From Lineus longissimus (taxonomy: Eukaryota; Nemertea; Pilidiophora; Heteronemertea; Lineidae): a DNA stretch of 64,000 nucleotides. This document shows, piece by piece, positions 1-15,100 of this stretch (position 1 is its first letter; the number at the start of each line of letters is the position of its first letter). The position numbers and the translations under genes are program-made. Below the pieces are notes generated by a model that ran no database searches, was not told where the DNA came from, and saw only the letters and a list, made by a program, of their open reading frames with translations. The DNA lies in assembly GCF_910592395.1 (NCBI RefSeq), contig NC_088322.1:6877431-6941430 (forward strand), in the 5' to 3' direction.

Positions 1-141
1 CATTTCAGCTTTGAAGTTCAAAAGGCTCCAGCCAACCTGAGCCAACGCAACGATAGACACTAGCTCGAAGCCGACAACGGTGGTGATATCAGCCTTCCAT
101 GGTTTCAAGAATAGCGCCATTTTCCTATTGTCACTGCTTAC

Positions 142-3100
142 GTGTAGACGTCATTGTCGACGATCATGTCTTCGGAGAGTGTTGGCCACGTTGTTGCCAG
201 ATGTAGTTCACTGAAGAGAGAAAAGCCAGGATTTACTTTGCTTCAAATTTGCTTCAAAACACTACTTTGGTTGTGTGTCCAACAGTGTTAGGCCAGAAGT
301 GATGTCGCGATAGCAAAACAAACTGTTCGAACTACCCGCCTTGAATCTTAGCTCAAAGAACTAACCTGACTGGATCCTCAGTTGCACCAAAAGGCATCTC
401 GCCAAAGTCAGAGAACCCAACCTGGCCCCAGGACATATCAAAATCTGCAAGTAGAAAAATGTGACATCTGAATTTTTATTTTATTTTTTATTGTCATGGC
501 ATTCGGAGTGCACCGAGGGATGTTCAATAGCAACTACACATGACAACCGTATACATTTAACAATGAATGCAATTGGAAAAGACTAAAAAGAACAAAAACA
601 AACGGATTTGAATCCTCAACATTTTGGTCAGAAGTCCCACTCTCAAACCACTACACCACTGCACTTTCCAAGCAGTGCAGAAGGGACAAGTTTGGCGCCA
701 TCGTTATCAGTAATTGGATACACCATATCAATATCTCCTACAAAATTTATGACACTTTAAAAATTGTACAAGGGAGGGGAACGAATCTCAAATTCTGAAA
801 ACTCGGTCCAATTCAATCAAGGATACGATGAACACGATAAGGGTGCAAACTCAATACATCATGTAAAATTCAATACAACATCAGTTCTGAATCTACAGGG
901 TGGCCCAGAATTGTTTTCCCTCATACAATAGGAATCTATTGTGTATCCTTTGTGTGAGGGAAGATAAATCTGAGCCACCCTGTAGAGCATGTCTACGTCG
1001 CTCCTTGGTGTTCGTGTATCCACCATTAACTTATCTACCTTCAAGAGTGACAAGATCCATTTAGCAGTAGCCCTGTGAGTTTGATTTTATTGACTACAAT
1101 TACTTTTAAAATATAAGAGACAAATCTTGAGCATGTTGAGAGCGTTCCTAAATGTGTCGGCAAATAACTTCAATAACTTTCAAGAACAGCAAGGCCCATT
1201 AGTGGTACGGTAGCCTCATAAACATAAAGCGCGTCAAGGACTTTTAAACAGCCATGTAGAAATAAACATAAAAGTAATCCTATCACATTTTAAAAGTCCT
1301 TGACAAGCTTTGTAATAAAGTTTGTTAAAAAGTCCTTGACACGCTTTATAATAAAGCGTATCAAGGACTTTTAAAATGTGAAAGAATTACTTCAACAGAT
1401 TCAAAGTGTACACATGGGGGGTGCATTTCTCAGGCACTATACGCGCTGCTAAAAACCCAATGAAAAAACGGAAAATCACACAGGCTTATGTGAGGGAGTT
1501 AGCGCAAATCCACCAAACATGCCAAAGCAAGTATGTTTCGCACAAATTCAACATGAAGCAACCACAATTTGAGTTAATATCGATTACTTTTGAGGAAGTT
1601 AATTAGTAATTTGCTCAGGACGACCTTGCTACTTCTATTCAGAGAACGTCCCTCCTACGTTATTTCCTCTTGGCGGCGAGTAGCTTGCAAATTATGCATA
1701 AGTGGCACGCTGCACACACAAAATTAATGAAAATTCTCACAACGTTACTCATGATGACGCAGGTGCAACACAGGGGCGTAAATGCACGTCAAAGCATTGC
1801 AGATGATGTCGCGCCGTATCATCAAACTTGCGCACATGCAGCGTTCAACGTACGCGCTGGATAGCGCATCTTACGCATTGTGTGCACCATACATGAATTT
1901 AAGGACGTCAATTGTGATTTGGAGTGTTTCTGCAATTCCAATCGTTTGTCTGAATAGCGCCTGAGGCACGAAAAATTTCCCAAGACACGGCAGTTTCAGG
2001 AAGAAAAGAGACCGGATCAGCCAGCCACCCTCAGTGAATTTCATCAATCCAAAAAAAATCTCAATAACACGCGCTTAAATATTACGGATGGCAGTAATCA
2101 GAAAAACTGCCTCTTCTCAAAAACTATCGTCATTATTTTTTCAAAAACACAGTATACGACTTCTAAGTAATTGACAGTCGTTCCAAGGAATCTCTTCATC
2201 ACAACCAGACAACAGAACACCACCCAGGCATTTTCATTAGATTAAGTTTCACAGCGTGGTAGCAACCAACACCAATTAACAATGCTCAAATGTAAGTAAA
2301 AAATCAATTGCTTCCATTGTCCAAGCTTCAAAAGTTGACATGTTGAAGTACCGAGAGAGCCAATATCAGCCACATAGCAGCAAGTCGGAAAACATTTCAG
2401 ACTTTTCAAATGTGTTGGGAGATTTCGATTATGAGTGCCGTTGGACAAAAGTTGTTTCGACGGGAACCGGCGCTTCAACTATGCACCAGTTGATCGCATG
2501 TTGCTCTGAATTGTATCGGAGGTGAAGTGGCCAAGAAAAATAATATCTGATATGCTGTGTTTACCAAAGTTCTTTACACCATTACATGTTGGCCCATTGA
2601 AATTGTAAAAACTTGAAATTAAGTTTCACTTCATTTGGGAATACTGCAAAAGGAGTGAACCAAAGTACCGACAAAACTAAACAAGGCTGTAGTCAATACC
2701 ATTCTAAAATTTATATTTACTTTCCTGTGCAATGTGAGGAGATTATTGGACAGGAGAGAGGAAGGTGACTTGTTCAAACACTGCCTACTTGGCTATGGAA
2801 GTCAAACTTGAAGAGTGGATAATTGTTTATTTAGTTAACAAGAATACCGCAGACGGGTTGACATCTCGAGGATCAATACAGAACCAATGAACACTTCAGC
2901 GCAGGCAGGGGCGGAAAAGCTTTCATTTACTCTTGAAACAGTTTGATAACAACACAGGTTCAGATTTGCCAATGAGATTCTAACATTGCACCTGACAGGA
3001 GGGCTAGAGTGATATCTGTTCAGACACTACACCTTGTAAAATGAACTTATATTTCCTTTAAAGCACAGCTTTAAAGTGCATCGGAGTTCTGCGGCGAGGA

Positions 3101-6100
3101 GTACACAATGATGACCTATGGCATAGGAAGTACCAGTACCAGTAGCTCAATTGGAAATACACTTCAAGACGGAAAGTTTTAAAATGACATGTGAACTGTT
3201 GTGACTTCAAGACAGAAAGTTTAAAAATTACATGTGAACTGTTCTGACTGATGTTGGATATCGTTATAAAATCATAGCCCATGAGATCAGTGAAGATAAA
3301 AGGGAGTTTTTGATAATTTACTGTCATCGACAAATGATTTGCAGAACGTGGCTTGTGGTTGCACTTATGATTGGAGATCATGACTGAGAAATGAATAGAC
3401 AAACAAGGAAAAAGTGCAAAAATACAAACATTCACAATCGGAATATCAAATGGTTCACCATAGGTAAGTAGAGCTTAGAAACGTTTCAAACCCAATTCAT
3501 ATCCGAGTAAAAAACATTGAGTTGAGAGTTGGGCATCAACTAGGACAATATCAGCTCCATAATCAGTATTGGGCAATTGTTTTGGTAACGTAGGAGGAAA
3601 CCAGAGACACCGCCAAAGAGAGTCACCCTCTCTATCATATGAGAGCACAGGAAATTGAACCCAAGACCTCAGAGGTGATAGGCGTTCATTTTATGTTTCC
3701 ACTACGCCTCTTTGTCATAAGAAGTTTAGCTCAAGTGGTGTTCAAATGTCAACTCTTTCGTCTGACAGAGTGCCTCTGTAGAGGGCTAAAATAGTAGGCT
3801 TGCGTAAAGTGCTTCAAAGCAGAATAGGATAAGTAAAAGCCAAAAATAAAAGCAAATATTCTAAATGTCATGAATTCTTTGATTCCTCTTTTGCTGTGGT
3901 CCACACCTCGGTCAGTGACGACAGTGAGAACAAAAAGCTATTTTCCGGAAGCCTGTTTATTTTTTTGGTATGTTGCTGTATTGTTAATCTTTCTATCTCA
4001 ATACCTTTCATTCAACAAACAAAGAACATGATCAAAAGGCCATACTTTGTGAGAATAAGGTCTGTCTATCGACAATGCAGTTGTTGAATGGATTTTAGGC
4101 TTGATATCATGCGCTTATCTCAATTTCAGTCATCAAATGATTTAAGAAGCGATACTGCCCAACAGCCAAATGTTCCGAAAAATAGACTTCAGAAAGACTT
4201 CACCGCCAAAGAAGAAGAGGAAATCGATCCCGCGTGAAAATCTACGAGATCATTATGGGAGCCGCGATAGTGTGAATAGTCTCTATGACATCAGACTGAG
4301 AAACGTGCAAGATCTACCGCAGGGTAAAGATATTAATAATCACATGTCAAACAGAACTTCAATGACCACTAAGGATGATGGTATTGCAACAACTGGCAAG
4401 GATATGTTTGCAAACTCATCTCATGAGAAAATGTCACCAGATCGACTAATCAGAATTCCAGTGTGTGGTCCAGTGAAATGGCACAAAGATATGTCACCAA
4501 TAAGAATGCTGCCTGTTCCAGCACAGCAGCTGGTCAAAGGGAAGGTTCAGCGGGTGTCGACTAAGAATTACAAACGACCAAGTATTCGAAGAGAGGATGA
4601 CTGGGTTCCAAATGAGAAGACAACGGAAAAACGATTACCGCAGCGAGTGCCGTCTTGTCGTTTGGCACCGCTCCCAACTGTATCAAACAAACCCAGTGTC
4701 ATAATAGAACCTCTGGCTGATTATAGTGAGTGTGAGAGTACTACTTCTACTATGGACATCAAGTCATCCCATCAGGAATTCTCAACGATCATCCAGGAGA
4801 GAAACTTTGACGATATTGAGTTGAGTATGATATGCATAGAAAGTGATGACCCAGGTACCGACCGGGAGCATGACCGATGGAGTGTTAGGAGGCACTTATC
4901 GAATCTATCAAGTTTGTCACAGTATCTAGCAATGAATAGGAAGCGGAGCTTCTATGAAACGAGAGACATGAGCCCAGAGAAAGAGAAGCCATACGAGGCT
5001 GGGGATAATGGATTCCCGATGGGTATCTTCCAAACATACTTTGAGGCAATAGCCAGAGATGACACAACTCACGTGGATGCAACCATTGCAATAACTCCCA
5101 AAGGAAGCTTGGAGTGTTTATTGAATGGAAACTTTGAATTTGAATATCCTGCAGGGATCTTCAGCTCAAGTGATGTGAATGAGAGTTTTTTAATTCGTCA
5201 AATGAATGGGTGCCGCCCACTTAGTTTAGCTGCTATCTTCAAATCGAAGAATGTTTTCAATCTCCTGATAGACCGAGGTTCAAATCCATTCATGCCCGAT
5301 GCAAACCACAACAATGTCCTCCATATACTAATCCTTGCGAGTTTCTACCAACCACTATCAGAAAGAGACTTCATCCACATCTACCGCATATTAATTAGTA
5401 GGATACAACACGATGTCCAGCGGCAGTACTTGCTCCATTCAGAAAACCTCAATGCATTGAGGCCAATAGAAATGGCCCTGAAGCTCAAACGTTATGCCTT
5501 CTTCAGAGAGATTCTTTACACCATTGGGGTTGATCGTACAATCGTTGGTGGCACTGGGACAATCCGCTGTTGTCTCTTTGATATGTCATCTTACGCAGCA
5601 ATCGGTAAACGACAGAAACGATCTCCACTGTACCTCCTCTTCGATACAACTGAGGAGGAATTCCGAGCCCTCGCAGAGAGTAACCTCCTCCAAGATCCTG
5701 TGATCCGAGCCTGGATGGATGCAATCTGGACCCACAACCTCCCGTACCTCATCGCCTGGGTAATACTCTTTCGTCTTCTCTACCTTCTTGTCTTCATCAG
5801 CTTTGACATCAAGTGCTACAGCTTGTTCGTGCAATTCCTCAGCCTCAACAGGACCAGAAACGACACCATACTCGTCAAGGAACAACTCAAGGTTGACAAG
5901 AACACCATGCGAATAGGGTTCTTTTTTCTCTTCATCATATCACTACTCAGCATCTTCTTTGACTTGACAAGCCTTGTGTACTTTCTCACCTCACGGTGGA
6001 GGTCACGAACTCAGAACCTTCCTTCTTGGCTGCAACAAGAGGGACTTGGATACATTCACAAAATGTCCCTCTTCTACCGGATTCATTACATCACACTGGC

Positions 6101-9100
6101 AATCATCACGGTGCTCCATAGCTCTATAGAATTTAACGACTTGACCAGCTCCGATCCAAACCTACAGACATTCTCGACAATATTATTAATACTGAAGTAC
6201 CTCCTTGCCCTTGTTGCTATCTCCTATTTCATGATGGTTGTGCCGATTATAGATATCTTGATGATTGGTCTCCAGCGGGTGATATGCACAGTGTACATCT
6301 TCATTCTCGTATACACGCCGGTATATTTGATATTCCTAGCAATCATGCATTACGTGCTTGCCTACCATTGCAACATCCAGGCACGCTTACACCAAGACTT
6401 CAGTACAGAGACATTCATGATTCGGGCCAGCGCTGACCAGCTTGCACACTGTAGTCCAACAGGGTTAGTGCTGTCCATTCTAGTACAGTGCCTTCACCTG
6501 TTCATTTTCTGCATTTTCTTCATCAGTCATTTCGTATCATACATTTTCACAGATTTCTTACGATTTGCAAAGTATAAGTCAGTGGTTGTCAACCTGGTGC
6601 GAATTCATATGGCTGTGGTGATAGAGAATAGAATAGGACGCCACAGGTATCCAGTGAGTAAGTCAGAGCCTCTCAAAATTTGTGAGTTTTGTAACGAACG
6701 CCCTGCAAAGCATGCGTATGTTACAGGCATGAGCTTGTGAGAGAACTGGGCACCATTAGCGCCCCCTACTGCGTACCCCACCCAATGTGTGGACACTGTT
6801 ATTTTGTATCAGCGGTATAGGAAGACGGTATACGTGAGGAAACATTATGCGAATGACCTGCCCGCCAAGCATGAGTGTGTTGTCAGCATGAATTTGTTGT
6901 TGTACATAGAATGAGTGTCAAAGCATGCAAGTAAGACTATGACCATCTATATCACTGAGTTTGAGTCTGGATGTAATGCAGAACATGAGAAAAAAGATTG
7001 TTGCAGTTGTTTTATTTTCACATACACTGTAATGCAGATCATGCCATTAGTGCCAACTCTGTTTGTGTTGCAGGCACAGGCTTGTGATTTAAGCGACAGA
7101 AGTAGTCATTTCACATCAGTAAATTTAACACTATGGCGTCACACGTGGGACCGGCTGCGAGGACAGCAGTCTTCTGACGGGAAGTTGTCAGATAAGACAT
7201 GAACAACATCTGTACTGAACTGAAGAAGCCATTGTGGACTATGGCGAAACTGTAGATGATCCGGAGAACAGATTGAATATCATAGTGTTATTTTGTAAAA
7301 ACACCTGGATGACTGAGTACGAGTAAATTTAGACATAAACACCGTGGCCAAGCTTAACCAGTTCACCAGCCTGCGCTCATGATAAGATGGGGGCAGCTGG
7401 AATCACTCAACCACTGTGGGTTTCGTACCGGACACTAAGGCAACATGATCAAGAGTCTGTGCATTAAATGTAATCATTGGCATTAGATTTTGATATAGTT
7501 TAGAGAATTTACATATCAACATCTTTGTCGTTCAAGATTGCTTGCCAAGCACGCGTGTAGCGGGCACAAGCTTGTGCCAGAACAGACTGCCAATGTGAGT
7601 TTTCTGAATCCCCTTCTGGTATGAGTTGGTGTGTGCATGAGCGCCTGATAGTTTAGGATTCAATGGGTCTTGTACAATACAGGAAGTCATTCATGTGCGC
7701 AAGCCTCAACGATGTCAGATGTCATTACGTTATCAGCTTGTTGTGCAGCTGTATTCACTTTTGTCATCTTTAATTTGATATAAGTGTAACACTGCTATGC
7801 TGATTAAATAGCAGGACGGGTACGCCCACACTGATCAGGAGGAACTCCTTTATATTTGAGAGGCCCAAGCTTTAGCTCTAGCAGGGAGTAGTCAAAGTGA
7901 CTGTATTTGTCTTTATGCACAATTTAAATGAGATGCACGTTACGTTTACTATTTAATTGCAAAACTGACACTATTTCATTTATAGCTGAGGAAAAGGTTA
8001 CTCTAAAATCTGTGGTTTTTAACCTCTTCTCTTGCTGCAAAGCACTTCTGGATTTCTCCTTGGGAATCGTGCGAGTCACCACATCTGATCGACATCTCTG
8101 AGATTTGTAAAAGTACACGTGAATTGAGGTCGTTTGGTAATTTTCCCTGCATGGGTGTCGAGTACAGCAAACCTTGCATATATCGGGTTCAATTGGTCCA
8201 GCAGTTTCTGCCTGATGTAGGTGATGTCTGTCAAGTGCATACCGGATAATATCCGATTCACATGAAGAGAAAACAGTTGCCATCCGCGCCAAGGTGATTT
8301 CAGAGTGCGGAATCCCCTAGTGTAAGAATGCACAGAATGTCAGCTGCCTGTGGGAATCTACGAATGACCCTCATTTCCAAATTCCCATTCGGAGGTAAAT
8401 CATACAGGTTCGCATTCCAACACATGCATTGTACATGGGGTGCTTGCTTTGGTTTGGTGATGTTGGCTCTGATTTTACGGATATCTGATATTTGTTGCAT
8501 CCAGAACACAAAACAACTGTGGAAATATGTATATTCTTTTAATTAAATGACCTGTTTTGAGAGAAAGTCCCAGTAAAGGCCATGATCCTAACGGAAACTG
8601 GTAAATTTTTTATATCCACCATGTTTTATAAAGGTTGTTGTTCTCAAATGAGAATTTTCCTGACTTCATTTCACGACAACTGCAACATAACCCAAACTGA
8701 TTATTGTTTCGCGAAACCACATTTTTCACGGTGTACAAAGGTGTTTCGCAGTTTTTTTGCGGTATATGTTATTTGTGAACATATCTCCGAGTTCAGGTAG
8801 CACTTTACTCAGCTAGCCTGAATTTATGACATTGGTTATACATTATTTGTAACACAAATAATGAAGTGGACGTTAAATGATATAACCAATATCTTTTCCA
8901 CACTTTGTTCAAAATTTGTATTGTACTAAAGTACATTTTAGAAATCGGAACAAGCAGCCACATTAAGTACACCTTCCTGAAATTACTATTTTAAAATTTT
9001 GTCACGAAGTGTGTACATACAGTACCTCTCAACATAGTGTAAGTGTATGAAGTGGGTTGACTTGTGCCACGGTCAATGAGGAAGAGTCCACCCCCTTTTC

Positions 9101-12100
9101 AGGCAATCGACACTTTATCAAATAACTACGCTCGTCCAATTCGACAATATATCCCCCAGGGTGTCCTGATCATTCACCAGGAAACCACCTTGACTCCAAT
9201 TCTGTGGTACAGGGTTCGCCACCAGATCACTCAAGCAACTATGATGAACGACCGTAAATTACCAAGTCCGCACATGCTCATTCGTATTTCCTGCGTTAAG
9301 AACTCATGAAGAAACAGTGGCGTCACCTGTTATTACTAGAAGAACTCCCCAGCCCTAAAACATCCCTCAATGCATTGATGTTACCACACAATATGTGTTG
9401 TGCACATAATAAAAACTAAGTTGGCCAATATTGATGGGGTACCATTTCTCACTTTGCCAAAACATCGACAAAACGTCTACGATTACCAGGAAATCGCCGG
9501 TCCTGCTATTATGATAATCCCAAGGAGTCTACTTTTTTAGACTGATTGCCAGAAAATAGCTGGTATCAATTATTCAAATGCATCCGGCATCACCTTCGAT
9601 GTCTGAACAGGGGGGCTACGGAGTTCACATTGACCACTACATGGATGTGTGTGTGTGTTTGAATACTGTCAGATAGTTTGTTTAAATTTTCTAAAATGTT
9701 TGTGCTTGTCCTGAAGGCCCAGCCCAACCACTAGCAGTATGACTGGTATACGAATGAATGTAAAAACTTCTTGATGCGTGTGAAATAAGGATTGAGATAG
9801 TCAACACAATTAAGAAGTAACGGCCCGTCACCCTCAATTTATTGGCAACAACATTTTTCAAAATGATTGTGTTTTAGCATGATTTTATGTTAGAAATATC
9901 TTTGCTTCTGTTTGATGAATAAAAGAATTTACCTGTAACTGAACAATAGTGTCAGTATTTTATATATTTCTATCTTTATCTCTCATTAGATTCCACATAG
10001 CGTCGATTCCTTAACCCTTGCCAGTGCCTTCTCTGGCATTTTTTAAAGTTTGGGGCCAACACAATTAAAACGGCGCCACATATGGGCCAACACATTAAAA
10101 AAAGCAATTTTAAGTCAACAATTTCAACAATTTTTCAAGGGGAAACCAAAGTGACTTGGCCATCAGAATTGACCAGTGCTGCATTTCAAAAAGTACATGG
10201 TTTCGGGGCGAAGTTCATCCAGCATGGGAATCTATGCCTTTGATTGGTACAAAAAATATTATTCAAAACTTTGTACATTGTGTATTCATTTGAAATAATA
10301 AGCAAAGCTTTTGTTTGAACTGATATGCACTGATACTGAAGTTTGCCATGCTTGACACATCCAGAACTGGGGTCTTTGGGTAAACAAGAGCACCATGAAG
10401 GTCTTCCCAGGCATAGTAATTAGCCTTTATAATATATTGGCGAAACTACTCTGCTACTTATCCATAATCGATTTTCCTCTATAAGAGTGCAGCACCTGGC
10501 GGAGTCAAGCAGCGTGGCCATACATGACGTAGCGTACCCAGTCAGGTTGTCTGACATGAAGACACAAAGAAATACCCGAAAGATTTCAGCGTCATGATGC
10601 AATTAGTTCACAACGCCATGCTCCATTGAAAGTTGGAAATCGGATTTATTCGCATCAGTGTGACTATCCTGAAATGTAGGTACCAGATATCATGTCTTTA
10701 GACCCTGTCAGGTGCTGCATTAAAGGAATACAAGTCTTACTTTCACTACAGGTTTCAAACCCGGTGTTACTAGATCCGGAGGCTCTCCGGATATAAATAA
10801 ACCCGGATATTTCTTGGTTCGTGTTCCACTACAGGTTTGCATGTAAGGTTGATAAACTCGGCGACAGATGCCTGAGGTCGTGATACCAAAATTTGCTCCC
10901 CAGTTACAGACGTGGCGCACTTGTATTAAGCGATCGGCATGCAACCTATCGCCGTATCTATACAACTGTTATCTCCGGTGATATTGGTATTCCACTACAG
11001 AAAACTCTGGTGCCGATCCGGAACTGGGTGCGAAACCTACCGATGATCGCCGGGTATAATAAACCTGGTGTTATTAGCTCCGGGCCTATTCAACTTAGAG
11101 ATCCTGTGGTGGAATCAGAATAAACTCGGACACACACCGGAGTTTCCTGTAGTGGAAGTACCACTACAGTCACTTCAAGCAATGATGAACATGACATGAT
11201 ATGCTGATAACCAGAATAGAGAAAGGAACTGTAGATCATTTTCCAATCGAACACTGACAACAGTGAATACAGCAAATGGAAGAGCAAGATGAAAAAGATT
11301 AATGAGAAATAGGAATCACGATTATTGACGATTGGTAGCCTACAAATAAGCCATGCAACTTTCAGCCGATCACACTGCCTCCTCTTAAAGGAAGGAATCT
11401 TACTCACATGAGTCATCACCTCTGCGCAACCTAAAATCTGAAATGTTAGTGAAAGGACTTTTGACATGTTTGCCTAACAGAGTAGAGGCTATAGCATTGT
11501 GTGCTGTTGTGGCATTTTGTTAACAAGAGCATTCATGCCCTTGCTACACCAACCATTAAATTTTTTGGGACAGCACGACAATTACATGTACAGTACATAC
11601 AGACAGCTGAACTTACCGGTGATGCTGTAAAATGACCTCTATGAGGTCAATGATCAGGCCTATGACTTGCTATGCCTGATCACTGACCACTTAGAAAGGA
11701 TTTTCAGGGATATCAACTCTGCATATCACACTACCTATGAACTAACACAGAGTATGACTTGTGTGCATATTGTTGTGGCCATCTCTAACAAATTTACACC
11801 AAATTAAGACTAACAATGAATATTCTATCAACACACATCACAATACTTACGACAGGACCCGCTGTCCCGACGCATGTCTGAAATTTCAGAGTGGAGAGTG
11901 TCATTTTGTTACCATGTGTTTTCGAATAGAAAACCTGCTGGAATTTTCGCAATGGTGCGTGATAACAAAACAATAGTTTTAGACAATCAGCAAGAAAGTT
12001 TTCCGAAAAAGACAAATGTCTGACATGTTTGAAGTGAAAATCTTTTGCAATGCAGTCTCCAAGTCTAGAAAATAATTATCCAGGGACAGGAAAAAATTTT

Positions 12101-15100
12101 CAAACATCATAAAACAGAACATGATTTGTTAAATTCCAAATTAATTTACCATTGTTGGTCATTAGATCGATGAATACCTGATGGAGAGTTGCTATTACCA
12201 ACATGTAACTTATTAAGAATAACTAGATTGAACAATATTACAATATCTTCTTTGCGGAAAAGAGAAGTATTTGTCATATACTAACTACACATTTTTAAAA
12301 CTTTTAAAGCACTGCATGTACATGTAGGGATATGTACAAAACTAGAAAAGTTCAATGAACAAGCGCTAAGTAAAACACTTCGGAATTTTCGAAAAAATAC
12401 CGATCTGAAAATGTCAGAGATAAAAAAAACAAAGGCTCAAATGTGTCAGCTTTCAAAACAAGTAAACATGATCAATCCAAACGTGCAGTTTTGCACTCTA
12501 TACACTTGCTGCTTAGAACAAAATGTGGAGAATACTCGATGCAAAGTTACATGTTGACTAGTGAGTTGGGGCACTGGTAGATATTAGACAATGGTATACC
12601 GGAAATGAAAAACGAACAGTGTTTAACAGATTTTTTTCAAACCTGCGGGTTGGTATATACTGACTAACTCTAACAAACTACTTCATACATAACCCACAAG
12701 TTCACTCGTGGCAAACTCTGGGAAAACCAGCCGCAGCCGTATTTGTATCGATCAGGTTGATAGGTGATTGCGGAAAAGTTGACCATTTTTTTCTTCTCTG
12801 AAAAGTTAGATAAATCCACATCCGCTTTGCTGCAGGGACGAGTCATAGTGGTCGTGGGCTATTGATCTGTGCTGCCAACCGAATCACAACATCCCAATTT
12901 ATTATCTCAAATCGCCTAATTTGCACAACATTTTTTTCATTGGTAAAAATTTTGGAAAAAAGTACAATATCCTTTTTACGTACATTAAAATTCCTTCGGT
13001 TTTTCAGCAAAAAATGCTTTATCGTGATTTTATTTTTGTGAATATAGGTTATTCGTGTAATCGGCAAAAATAAAATGCCTGTAAAACTCATGCAGTTTAC
13101 AGTACCTTTCATCAGCTGACAGTATGACATTTGGAGTGACTGTTATTCTCATCTAATCTGCCTCCCAGGGGCCACTACAACTTGGAAGTGAAACCCAAAT
13201 CAAATAGAAGATTATTTCATGGTTGCTGAGTTTGGTTTTAAAACGACATGAAAGCCTTTTCAGGAAATTTTCCTACCGCATCATGCTGCTGTGTTTATGT
13301 TTATAAACAATTGCACGTCAGACAAATTTGGAGCTAGTTTCTCAAGCTATCGCAATGGCATAAAGACATAATGTAAACTGTGAGTAATGTTTCGAAGCCT
13401 AATGTGAACTTTTTTGCTTGCATTCCCCTCCCAAATAGCAAAAATAAAATGGTCGCAAATATAACTCGGTCAACAGTCAACAATAAGCCAGTGCAGACAC
13501 CTTGTTCACAAATATTGATCAACTAAAAAGGAATGCCCTTTCAAATTTCCACAGCCAATGTTTCATAATTGCATGGAAAAACATCAAAAACTTCAACTGA
13601 AGTGTCATTATGAAATATTGAGTGCCTGTGCAATTTAAAATGCTTTCACTCAGTTTTGAGTGGGCTCTTTAGCCATGGAGATCTCAGAACTGCTTTGAGG
13701 CCTTAGAATTGGTACAATGATTGGCAGGAGTTTGAAAATGTTTTCGAGGTTTTGCTTTGGTTACCGAAGCACACTCATATGTAACCAAGGTATACTTACT
13801 CATGTGCAAACAGATGCGAAATCGGGAATTTTACTTCTGCCGACCCCGGTGCTGATTAAAAGTTAACAATCAAAGGAATGTAGCCACACCCCGGCCCCCC
13901 AAGTCAGTTAGCTTAGGGGGCTGCGTGTGCATTCCAGTTTTCTAGGGGAAGGGGGTCATTTTGTGTTCAATTCTAGGGTGTCAAATCCCCCAGAAAAAGA
14001 GAAAAGGGGGTACTTCAGAAGAATTCTTGCAACTAGTCAAAAGGGGTTTTTTCCCATGAAAATGTGTGACACTTGACTCATTTCAGCTTGTTTTCAGTAT
14101 AACACTCATAAATAATGAAGATGACATGATATCAATGGGTTAAAAAGGTGTTTTCTTACAAAAAAGTCCCCGAGAAAGGGGGTCAAAATCAAGATGGCCA
14201 TCCCCTAGAAAGGGGGGCCACACTAAGGACTCAGGTGCCAAGGTGAGGCCAACTGAGAAATATGAGTAGCTTGCATTGACTCAATCTCTGGCCAAAGCTG
14301 AAGTCATAAAATCAATTGCACAGTGTACAAGCGAGTATGCTATATCTCCCAGAAGTAGAGTCCATCGGTCACATTCTATTGTTACGAAAGGGTATTTCAA
14401 TGCGAATCGGCTATATTTATGCACTTTCCACCCTATAAAACAAAGAATTGAGCCATTGGAATGTACTTCTTGTTAGTGTTAGTATAGCAGGCTCTGCTTA
14501 TGACGCACTTGTATGTACAGGGTGAATTGGCACCAAATGAGACACAAAAAACGCTCATCTGGCCTTGGGGAAGGAATACGACCAGAAGAAGAACATGAAA
14601 GGGTATTTCAATGCGAATCTGGCAACATTTCAATGGGCTATACCCTGGCGGCATTTGATATGTGCACTTTCCACCCTATAAAAACAAAGAATTGGGCCAT
14701 TGGAATGTACTTCTTATAAATGTTAGTATAGCAGGCTCTGCTTATGACGCACTTGTATGGACACAGGGAATTGGCACCAAGTGAGAAGCAAAAAACGCTC
14801 ATCTGGCCTTGGGGAGGAATTCAACCCGGAGAAGAACAAGTGCAGAGTAAACACTGATGAAGAAGAAGAATATGTGAGGGAGGAAGCGCAAAACCATCAA
14901 TGAAGCTCTAGGTTTAGCAAAGATTCAAGACATAACAGCCACGATCTGAGTTAATATCGCTTACTTCTGGGGAAGAGCTTAGTGATTTACTGAAGAAGAC
15001 CTTGCCAGATATATCCAAAGATCCTCCCTCCTAAGTAATTGCCCCTCACGAAACAGAAGGCTAAATACAGGTTATTGTAGGCCAGTGAAACCTTCCTTAT

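Noticed and set aside
1-110. Possible tenth RAB3GAP1 exon
   Set aside because: An acceptor-like site exists near 40, but the phase-correct frame hits a stop within a few codons and does not match the family.
11090-11467. 125-codon minus open frame
   Set aside because: Low-complexity hydrophobic translation with no start context, splice sites or family resemblance. It overlaps the CACTA-like debris.
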